Source of the DNA: Amoebophrya sp. A120
Taxonomy: Eukaryota > Sar > Dinophyceae > Syndiniales > Amoebophryaceae
NCBI GenBank assembly: GCA_905178155.1
Contig: CAJINV010000004.1
Location: 1,240,881-1,304,880 of the forward strand
Reading direction: 5' to 3'
Length of the DNA: 64,000 nt
Part shown: in pieces, positions 37,701 through 47,000 of the stretch
Position numbering within the stretch: the stretch's first letter is position 1
How the letters are laid out: each line of letters begins with the position of its first letter
Translations under genes and position numbers: made by a program
The notes under the pieces: model-generated
What the model was told of the DNA's origin: nothing
The model's database searches: none
Seen by the model: only the letters and a program-made list of their open reading frames with translations

Positions 37701-39045
37701 CTGACATTTACAAATCGTATACAAAATCATCTCAGTAGAACAAGAAGCAACACCAAATTATAAGCAAGGAAGAAAAAACACAATACTTTGTACAGGAAGC
37801 TGGGTATCCCGTAGACCGCCCACTGATTCCAAGAGATTTTTCCCGTACTACTGCCAAACTGCTGTTTTCTCGGAACGGGAGTGTTATTCCCTTTTTTGTC
37901 CGCTTCCCTCCGCAGCTCGCTAGCGTAGCAAACCGCCAACTTCACCGCTTCGATGCAAAGAACCGCCGACGCGGTATGGATTGCAAAAATGTCTGGGTCT
38001 GGAAGAATCCAACTTGTCATGCTGATTTTGGATTCTGAAAAATTCTGTATTGCATGAGCAGCAAAGAGAGTCCAAGTTTTGCTACACGGGTGTCATGCGG
38101 TATAGGCATCAGGAAGCCCTCACAAAATCTGTGATGCTAGGGCATGCATCACAGACATCAGGAGTCATGTAAAATGTGCATGACAAACCTGGCAATCTTC
38201 CAGACCCGGACATTTTTACATTTGATACGCGGTGTTGTATTCCAACTTCCCGCATCAACTGTAAAAATGTCTGGGTCTGGAAGGTTCTGACACTTGTCAT
38301 GCACGTTTTGCACGAGCCCTGATGTCTGTGATGCATGCCCTAGCATCACAGATTTTTTGAGAGCTTCTTGATGCCTATTCCGCATGACAAATGCCCTCTC
38401 CGCGTAGCAAAAATTGCATTCCTTTTGGCACTCATGCAATACAGATTTTTCTGGAATCCAAATGCAGCATCACAAGTTGCATTCTTCCAGACCGAGACAT
38501 TTTTACATTTGATATCCCGCTGTCCTCTTCCGAAAACCGGATCAACAGCGTTTATCCTGAGTAAAAACGTACCCACACCAGAGTTGTAATGCAGATTTGC
38601 AAAAACAGGAAGACTTGTAATGCGCATCCCCATGAGATTCATTTCCAATTGTGTTTTGGAATTTGTGATGCTGTGAACAGGATGAGCAGATGAATCTGTG
38701 ATGCGGCTGCACTTGCTAACCTGCACTACGCTGCAGAGTGCAACTTGTCATGCGTGACTCACAAAACTCCTAGGTTTGTGTTGCAAAATCCCCATCCTGA
38801 CTCTGGTGTGGGTACGTTTTTACTCAGGATAGCGGTCCCAGGCTGCTCATCGTGACGTAGTAGACAAAGACCGCAATGTGGAGGGGGGAAAGACCAATGA
38901 TTGCATGAGGTTCCATACTGATCCCGCCTGTGGTCGTGTTGCTGTTTTTGCTGTCTCGTGGTCCAGAATGTTGTTGAAAGTAGCGCTGCAAAGAGGACCA
39001 GAGCTGGCCGTGCAAAACGGAGGCTGACGTCGTGGGCGCGACCAT
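34768..39045 (-). CDS. SLC35-type nucleotide-sugar transporter with long C-terminal tail
   Basis: Golgi or ER antiporter exchanging nucleotide sugars for nucleoside monophosphates (SLC35A-like, about ten membrane segments). Exons: 39045-38832, 38552-38515, 38252-38228, 37974-37794, 37608-36944, 36688-36625, 36368-35599, 35478-35412, 35194-35138, 34872-34768; 2151 nt, 716 residues. Family motifs: TMSSLGPLLIRFS (compare LTMRYSRT), SAVLCIEAVKLAVCY, IPSFLYAILNNLTFY, SGSSGVVNEFLLK, and LSYFDNIVKGFA. A Gly/Ser/Thr-rich tail of roughly 300 residues follows the last membrane segment and is far longer than usual. Seven introners of three families split it; only two introns are GT-AG (GTACAA and GTATAG). 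The tail exons (35478-34768) join in phase from the stop-bearing read-through at 35593; they could otherwise be a separate small gene. Confidence 0.9.
34873..35137. mobile_element. Introner, family 4
   Basis: 265 bp, ends TATTCTGCGGAAAGACGTCC and TATTCTGAGTAAGAACGTCC inverted. TSD AACTC on both sides. In the tail of the transporter gene. Confidence 0.88.
35195..35411. mobile_element. Introner, family 5
   Basis: 217 bp, ends TATCACAGGAAAAAAGTG and TATCCCGAGAAAAAACTG inverted. TSD ACGCG left, GCGCG right. Confidence 0.87.
36369..36624. mobile_element. Introner, family 1
   Basis: 256 bp, TSD ATCCT at 36364-36368 and 36625-36629. Internal orientation is opposite to that of the copies at 1514 and 37975. 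Confidence 0.93.
36689..36943. mobile_element. Introner, family 1
   Basis: 255 bp, TSD TTGCA left, GTGCA right. Inserted directly after the conserved DNIVKGFA motif; both duplicates give an in-frame junction. Confidence 0.92.
37975..38227. mobile_element. Introner, family 1
   Basis: 253 bp, TSD CGCGG at 37970-37974 and 38228-38232. Lies 25 bp from the next introner, in opposite orientation. Confidence 0.94.
38253..38514. mobile_element. Introner, family 1
   Basis: 262 bp, TSD TCCCG at 38248-38252 and 38515-38519. First base is C rather than the usual T (CATCAACTG). Confidence 0.92.
38553..38831. mobile_element. Introner, family 4
   Basis: 279 bp, ends TATCCTGAGTAAAAACGTAC, the same inverted. 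TSD GCGTT left, GCGGT right. The most perfect family 4 copy. Confidence 0.94.
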
Positions 39046-39694
39046 CTTGTGTTTTCCCTAGGGAAATCGCTTTAGAGTTGTCGCTGAAAATATCTAATCT
39101 AAGCTACTGAAGCGGACTAAGCAGCAAGAATTGCAGACCGAAGGTCAATGACTTCTTTGTTGTTTCATGCCTTTCTTCGTTCAAAGATGCAAATGTAGAA
39201 TGTGTAGCCAAGAGACCCTGCTCCGGTAAGTGTGCCTTACTCACTCTCAAACTCGCTCCGGCTACTGCTTAATCACTTGAAGCTGTCCTCGAACAGCTGT
39301 ACTCGAACAACTGTGAAAAGAGGAGCCAAGCAGCACCGTCAGCCGCGCGAAAAAGTAGGAAGCGCGGGACTGTTCCGCGCTTCCTACTTTTTCGGGCGGA
39401 GCATGTTCAACATGCTTCGGAAATAAACTTATCTTCTTCTGTCGTTCATTTTTTGAAATTTTCCGTAGCGCGCGTGCTAGCGAAATTATACTATGCTGTT
39501 ACAAAGACGGAACCAGACACATATACGACCTTTGTCGCAGCTGCGAGGCAGCGTTGCTCGCGGGGGGGCCGCACTGTCGTGTGTCGAACGTCGTGTAGGT
39601 ACATTGATACTGTCGCTGGGAGAGGGGGGTTGGGGTAGATTGTTTTTCTTTGGCGAGCTCAATCAGGTCTCGAAGAACAACACGACCACAATCG
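39046..39694. other. Intergenic with strong hairpin
   Basis: Between the stop of GOT1 and the start of the transporter. Contains the perfect inverted repeat at 39348-39394; otherwise nothing seen. Confidence 0.5.
39348..39394. repeat. Perfect 20-bp inverted repeat, 7-nt loop
   Basis: Left arm 39348-39367, loop 39368-39374, right arm 39375-39394. Arm sequence starts CGAAAAAGTAGGAAGCG. As RNA it would form a very stable stem-loop between two co-directional genes. Confidence 0.9.
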
Positions 39695-40436
39695 CTACAC
39701 CGGTAGTCTTCGGTTGTCGTTTATGTAGTCCACTGCGTAGGAAACTGGTGGCGTCTCCAACACTGTACTTACACCCGGCACCATCTTCAGCGTTGCAACG
39801 ACGTTGGGCAGGAAAGTGGCGAATAATTTCCAAACGCCATACAGCTCGAGGAGGAAACCTAGATTTTTTTTATTCGTGATTTTTTACACTTACCTGTCAC
39901 GCGTTTGCGAACGTCGTTGCATGGAACTAATTTATACATCCCTTTCAATGGCTGTATGAGTCGCGTGCATACTATGCAAGGAATCAGCAAGCAGGCGCTG
40001 GTGCTACCTAGTGCCAATCAAAAAAAAATAATCATTTATACCGACAAATGGCCAGCCGTATATGATTATTATGACTCCGCCGAAGAATATGAGTGATGGC
40101 ACGGTCTTCTTCACGAAAAACTTCGTCGTTTTTTCCGGTCCGAGCAGAAAAACCAGCCCTGCGAGGAAGCCGAGGTTCCCGAGTGTAAGGAGTGCTCGGT
40201 CGAACAGGAAGAGGCAGCCGAGGAATATCAGGAGCTGTTTTTCGAGTTTTACGGAACATACTTTCATCATACGATACCACGCTCGCGTTCTGACTCTGAG
40301 ATATCTTTTTGGTTTTAGATCAAATAGAATGATTATCGTGGATGGAGCAAATGAAGCAAAACAATCAAGAAGTTCATTTTTATACCAGGCCAAGGGCACA
40401 AAGCCCCATGCCAATCTTCCTGTTGTCGTCTATCAT
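39695..40436 (-). CDS. GOT1: Vesicle transport protein GOT1
   Basis: Small Golgi membrane protein of the Got1/Sft2 family, acting in ER-to-Golgi and early Golgi transport. Exons: 40436-40386, 40234-40042, 39858-39775, 39732-39695; 366 nt, 121 residues (family about 138). N-terminus DDNRKIGMGLCALG, then four predicted membrane segments with FLFDRALLTLGNLGFLAGL, FFGGVIIIIYGWPFVGF, and a last segment before VATLKMVP. All three introns are canonical (GTATAA, GTATAA, GTGTAA donors; AG acceptors). Unlike most multi-exon neighbours it has no introner. Confidence 0.93.
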
Positions 40437-41349
40437 TTTTCAATGCTGTTGATGCAACCCCGCCGGGATGCGCCTGGATGTCGTTCTTGCGGGGCCGGAC
40501 AGCACCCGGTGTTGGGATGAACTCGTTCTAACTGAAGTGAGACGTCGTGCTTCTCCACCTCGTCATTTTGATACTCCAGCCCCGGTTTTATGTTTCCGCA
40601 GAATTAGTTCTGGTGCTTCGGCTGCAGACGCCAGAACGGTCGTGGTGCAGCCATGATTTTCTTCGTATTGCTCCTCCCAATCGTGTACGCAGTTCTTACA
40701 CTTTGTAAATAAACAACGAAAACTTATGGGTCAAGATCCGGCGAGGATAAAAATTCCTTGAAAAAGTACTCAACAACACTGTATTCTATACTCTACTACT
40801 ACTGCACCTAAGATGTTCTTTACCTGAAAAGTAGAAAAGGATAAGAAAATTTCTAGGCATCAGAATATTTCAAAGCACTTCCTAGCACGACCTACGGCCT
40901 TACGCAATGGATTTTACTTTTACAGCGGTCCTGTCATATTAGATGAAATTACTTCACAAATCATCAAAAGCGAGACAACCTTGCACGCGACTCGATGTGT
41001 TAGATTGTTCTTGGCTGTAGTTTCTGCTCACTTCTCGTCGAGCGAGTATCCTCGTACTTTGCTTCGTCTGAACATCTTCCGTTTTGCTTTTTTTCCACGA
41101 AGAGTCGTGCGTTTCCGACTCACCGTCAACTTACTTATTTTGTCTCATTTTATTCGATTGCGCGAGCGAGTATCAACAAATCAGGAAGGTGTAGTACAAT
41201 GCAGTAATTCGAAACTCATAGAAATGCTGCGACCAGTACGACCATCAACAGGATCCTTGCCACTATACGTGACAAGTAAGCTCTTGAAGATGACAACTAG
41301 ACAGGACGTCCTGTTATCGCGGCCCATATCAACATTTATTCATGATCTA
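40437..41349. other. Intergenic upstream of GOT1
   Basis: About 0.9 kb without supported genes or introners. Confidence 0.45.
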
Positions 41350-43173
41350 TCAGCATGCATTCAGTAGTCTCCGCCACTTCCATGTTTCGCCGTTTCTGTA
41401 TACCCCGTCATCTTCCTCTTCGTCCACGTAGACTATCGACAGCCATATCTTCCCCTGCGGAAACAGCTTAAACTGCTGCACATATCAAAGTGAAAGAAGC
41501 CCCCTCCCCATATTGAAGCGGAAGCTTCTGTTGCTGGATTTGTGTACACACATCAGATTTGTCTTGCTGTAGAAGACTGCAGGCCTATAGGAAGCCTGAG
41601 CGGAGAGGTTTTGGGCAAGGCGCCGAGCATGGCAGACGTCTAGTCTGCACGGCCAACAGCATCACAAACCGCCTGCAGGATGCGGCGGAGCCTGTGGAGT
41701 TCCGTTCTTGCAAGACAGAGACGATTTGTGGTCACAAATCAGCATCGCAAATTTTTTGAAAGGCGCCTTTTCGATATGGGGAGGGGCGATTTTTCCTCAC
41801 GATAGCACGTCATCCATCTCGATGATGCTCTTCACGTCCGTAGAGCTCAACTATCGAATGCAAACATGTCTGGGTCTGGAGGGTTGGAACTTGTGATGCT
41901 GCATTTGGATACCAAAAAAATCTGTATTGCACGAGCAGCAAAAGGAGTCTAATTTTTGCTACGCAGCAAGGGCATTTGTCATGCGGAACAGGCATCAAGA
42001 AGCCCTCAGAAAAACTGTGACGCTAGGGCATGCATCACAGACATCATGGCTCATGCAAAACGTGCATGACAGGTCTCAGAACCTTCCAGACCCAGACATA
42101 TTTGCAACGCATATCAACTCAAGCGACCCGATCTCGCTGCTACCAAGCAGATCTTGGGAGCGACAGGTGATGTGCAGCTTGTCCTCTTCCTCAGTGGGGT
42201 CGAAATTCAGCTGCAGACACTCTTTCAGGACCTGATATTAACGGAATTTTTGTTATTGTTTTTCATTCTACTATAATTTCATGCACAAACACAAACAACG
42301 TCGACATTATTTGATGCAACAGAAACACGCTTGAAACTGAGCTCCCCGGCGCGCCACGAATTCGTATGCTACACGTCAGACGCATCTTTTCCTTCGCAGG
42401 CACTATAGTAGTATACCGCCCCGCTTCCCGCACTCTTGTGCACCCTCGTCCTTACCCTTTCGTTGCTCGCGAGGCTGAGTTCCACGAAGAGGTCGTTCGT
42501 TTTCATGATAGATGACGCGGATAGCTCCTCGACTTTGAAAACGTATACCTCTATTGGCCGTTCGCTTGTCCCAAGTCCGCAGCAGGCGTACACGTCCTTC
42601 ATGCTAAATCTGATAGAGGAGAGTCGCAGAGATGAATTATGTTGACACGATAACTGTACTAGTCGTAGTCCTAGTCGTACGTAGTGCTTCTCGAATAAAC
42701 AAAATTACATTTTTCATTCCGAATAAAAGAACCTGAAATAGCTCCACGGCCGCGCAAACAAAACATCCAAATTCATGAACTTACCTGACCAAAACCTGGT
42801 TTTCGATGCCGAGCAGGATCTTGATTCTTTCCCGCATGATGAAAAGCAAAAAGAACGCGAAGAGAATCAGCCCCGAGCTGGCGAAAACATTCAAATGCAC
42901 GCCGATTTCCGCCAACCCAATTCCCACCCACTCAAAATATTGCCCGACGTTCCAGTCCGGCAGAATGGCCAACACCAGGAGAAGAAACACGAAGTTCGCA
43001 ACGAACGCAAGGGTGTAAAACGCAAGTAACTTCGCTTGCAAGTGCTGGCCCAGTTTCCGTGCGGCGGGGGTAGGCAGCCCGGTCAGGTAGAAGGGGAGGA
43101 TGACGATAGCAAAGAAGCCGAAGGTAATGATGAGCAGCAGCCAATCCTGATATTCCACCGGGAACGAGGACAT
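41350..43173 (-). CDS. Membrane protein with C-terminal C2 domain
   Basis: Exons: 43173-42785, 42609-42417, 42231-42114, 41851-41805, 41482-41350; 870 nt, 289 residues. The N-terminal half has three to four hydrophobic segments (WLLLIITFGFFAIVILPFYL, LLAFYTLAFVANFVFLLLVL, and LILFAFFLLFIM). The C-terminal half reads as a C2 domain: IEVYVFKVEELSASSIMKTND, LFVELSL, KLHITCRSQDLLGSSEIGSLE, and KIWLSIVYVDEEED. C2 domains usually bind phospholipid, often with calcium, so this may tether membranes; the role is inferred. The two N-terminal introns are GTAAGT and GTATAC; the last two are introners of families 1 and 2. I recall similar membrane-C2 proteins in alveolates but cannot name the family. Confidence 0.82.
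41483..41804. mobile_element. Introner, family 2
   Basis: 322 bp, ends TATCAAAGTGAAAGAAGCCC and TATCGTGAGGAAAAATCGCC inverted. TSD GCACA left, GCACG right. Confidence 0.9.
41852..42113. mobile_element. Introner, family 1
   Basis: 262 bp, TSD TCAAC at 41847-41851 and 42114-42118. Splits the C2 domain after EIGSLEL. Confidence 0.93.
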
Positions 43174-44016
43174 TTTCGCTGACTTCAAGTTGTAGCACCT
43201 TGGTTCAGCTCTCCGATCAAAACGTAACTGGTTTTTAACCACGCGAGGAACCACACTGCGTGTGGAGATGTTGTCAAGTGCGCAACAACTCCAGAGTAAA
43301 CCACGGGACGGCGGCCATAGTTTAGTTCTTCATGGACATTATAATCCTGCTGGCTCTTACTTCCTCCCTCATGATCTGTTGAAAAGTAGTCTCCACGCTT
43401 GTTGTGGGTCTAGATAGGTCGATGCGTCTTTCACATGTTTCTGGACCACGGAGGCGCTACTTTATAAATCCATTCACCGACTGGTTGTGGTAAGTACTCC
43501 TCGCGAGATTTCTCCTGCCAAGGGCAGCATCGGAAAAGAACAACCCAGTCTTGGGTTCCTGCGGACCCCAAATCCACAACAGCAGTGCTGGAATGCAAAG
43601 CAGAGAACCACCCGATGCGGGTACTACGCTGTGGGTTCTTGTGTAGCAACTTCTATATTTGACTGGTTTTCTCTCTTCTTGTTATTCTCGTTTGAAAACT
43701 TCATTGTCGACGTCAATGCGTGCTTCTTAATTGAATACAGAGTGTCTCTTTGGAAGTGTGAATATATAACCTTCTTCACTACAGGGAACCATGCTAGTAA
43801 AAGCAGCACAAAGCCCCTGCCTCCCGGTTCTAATTTGAGTTGATGCTCTTGAAGATAAACTGAAGAAGTCTAGACTAGACAATAAAGCGTGTGCTTTGCA
43901 ATTGCAAAAATCATTAGAAAGTCGTACAAACCACGATCGATCCGTTCAACGAATCGATACGATTCGTACGGCTCGGCGCGTAGAGTACGTTCGTGTTTAG
44001 TTGCGCCGCAACTTCT
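43174..44016. other. Intergenic
   Basis: About 0.8 kb, nothing supported. Adjacent to the 3' end of the lipase maturation factor gene. Confidence 0.45.
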
Positions 44017-47000
44017 TCAACCCCGGCCTCCGCCTCCGCCCCGCCGGCTGTTCGGAGGGGTTTTCTGCGCATTCCCTTTTTTCTTGTTTTTTTCCCGCAT
44101 TTCGGCCTCCCGTTCCTGCCGTTCGCGGAAGCGTTGCCGGCGTTCCAAGCGCTCGGCCTGCTTTTCGCTTCCGACGCGCATCGAGACAAAGAACAGCTTC
44201 CACATAATCAGGGCCTGATAGTACATGACGATCATTTTTGTATGTGATTTCTTGGTCTACTTCCAAAGCGTCATCAACATGGCAAACCGACACGTCGATA
44301 AAAACGTGAAATCGCTATCGCAAGATGAAAATGATCTAGAATCTTCAATTAATACAATTATTGTTGTGCTGCCGTCCTTCCAGGGGAATATCAACTTCGA
44401 GTTCGCGCCCCACTCTGCGTAGGGGCCCCACCAGCGCTGTTCCCCACATTCTATTTGCTCTGCCGCGGCCTGAGCGAGTTCTATCCCAGTGACCCGGTGC
44501 GCGTGTACATCCCACCATCGATTCGACCGGATGTCATACTCTATGTCACGGTACTGGTAGATCAGCTGAATTCGCTGGGTGGCATTGCGGTTACTGTTTT
44601 GGATACAAGTTTTTAGGTCAGTGTCAGTTTTCTCAACTGGGAGTTTGTTTTCATTGCATACAGTCCGACATTTTTTGTCATGTGCACTATGGTTTACCCT
44701 TAGAAAATGAGTTACTCGTGCGTACCACAATTCATATGCGCGACATGGGAAAAAAATTATGTCGATAATACTTCTCATAGCCATCCTGCAACTCCTTCAG
44801 ATCGCCCCGGAGAAGGCTCCAAGATTCCGGCGCTCGGGATCCCAGCAGCGAGGCGAGGCTGTTTTTCACATGATCACAAAACATCAACTCCATGTGTTCT
44901 ACTAAAAATACCTCGAGCACGCAACTACTTCTGAGCCCATTGAAGAAGCGGTCGGTAAATTTGCAAGAACCGTGAGCAACAAGCAGTACTAGCAGTGCTG
45001 CTCGTTGCTGATGTTTCTGCGCATCTACTTTGTCCAAAAGCAAGCATCCAAACAATTACCATGCACAACTATTATTTGTTTCCTACCTCTTGATCCACCC
45101 GGGTAGCGGCGCCTTCCCGTGACTCGCAATCTATCAAATGCAAAAATGTCTGGGTCTGGAAACTTGTGATGCAAGAAAGGGAAGAGTAGGGAGCTCACTG
45201 TAATGCGCTGTCCAGCATGACAAGTTTTTCCGTGGTTCAGAGTTGCGTAATCCGCATGAGAAACCACGTTTTTGAATGACAGATAGGAAGCGCTTTTCGC
45301 GGGCACGCAATACAGAGTTCAGAGTCATGCCAGACTAGCATGACAAATCTGGCAATCTTCCAGACCCAGACATATGTGCAGTTCATACAATCATCCGCGG
45401 CACGATCTGGTGCAGCGTGGTCTCTACCCGCGAGGAGGTTTATCGAAATGAAAAAACCCCCCTCCCCCTATCAAAACGAAAATCTGTGTTGCGGGATTTG
45501 CGTACACAAATCAGCTTTGTCTTGCAGTACAGGACTGCAGGCAGATGCAAAGCCTGGAAAGGGGCGCTTAGAGGTGGCCGCTTCGCATGGCAGACGTCTG
45601 CCCTGTTGGCACAATAGCACTACAAATCGCCTGTGTAATGCGGGAGGAGGGACCTGGCTTTGCTCTCTTGCAAGACAGACCCTATTTGTGGCCGCAAATC
45701 TGCATGACAAATTTTCAGAAGGATGCGCTTTCGATATGGGGAGGGGGGATTTTTCCTCACAATAAGGTTGGCACGATCCCGACACTGGGCCGATCCTCGT
45801 CATCTTGGATTCTGTTCCGCATCGCCAGCCAGTTGTTGGATTCCGCGACCCGGAAAGTGAGCATTTTCCTATACGCCGGCTTTTCCTCCGGCGGTTGTGC
45901 CGCCGCAGCTCCGGTTTCCTCCCGCGACTTACCCCCTCCCGTGTATTCCTTCGACAAATGTTGCTGCGCATTTGCAGCAGCAGCTTCCACCCCCATCGCG
46001 GGCACCTCGTAGTAGTCTTTTTTCTTATTCCGCGTCCCCCGGTTTTCTTCCAACTGCACCACTCGCGGCGGGCTCTTCACCGCCGCCTTCTGCCCCGGCG
46101 CGGCCTGCTTCTTCGGCGGCAGGGAAACGGAGTTGGGGCAGAAGAACTCGGTCCCGTAAATGGGCGGGGAAAGGAGTTGCCGCACGTTCAGGGAGAAAGG
46201 CGGGTCGGCCGAGGTGGTAGTTGTAGTTTTGTCTAACGCGTCAAATTATGAACTGCAAAAATGTCTGGGTCTGGAAGAATGCGAGATTTCTTTGTCATGC
46301 TGATTTTCCATGACCCCTGACTTCTGTGATGCATGCCCTAGCGTCACAGATTAAAATCTTTTTTCGTAGAAAAAAGATTTTACTTCCTGATGCCTATACC
46401 GCATGACAAATGCTCTTTCCGTGTAGCAAAAATTGGACTCTCTTTGCTGCTCATGCAATACAGATTTTTTTAGAATCCAAATGCAGCATCACAAGTTCCA
46501 ACTTTCCAGACCCAGACACTTTTGCAATCCATACAAATGCTTCTGAAGTTGTATCGAACACCACATGGAAGTGGTGGTACCAGGAAAGCAAGCTGGTCAG
46601 CAAATAGACAAAAACCAACACCTGCTTTTTCACAAAGTGCCCCCCCGGATACAAGATCCCGACCCCCGCGGCCTCGACCGCCGACAGACCGCCGGGACCG
46701 AACACTTTGCCCGCCTTTTCGTCGATCTTCCTCGCCGTGCGAAACAGTTTCAACCCAAACACGATGGTGGTCAGGAAAAACACGAAGGTTAAGACGGTCT
46801 GCAGCTCGTCCGGGGTCGTTAGGGTGTTCAGATTGGCTGTCGTGAGCCGCGCGACCAGGAACAGTATTGGGTAGAAGCATACGACGGCGAGGAATATGTG
46901 CCGCATTTCCGCCCAGGAATATTCTACTTGCTCGTTGTCGAAATGAAGCGATACGCTCTTCACTTCCCCCTCTTCGTCGTAATCTGCTAGTTTTTCCTGC

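Noticed and set aside
42369-42602. Independent short C2 gene starting at 42602
   Set aside because: An upstream acceptor (TATCAG) and the GTAAGT donor at 42784 join it in phase to the membrane exon.
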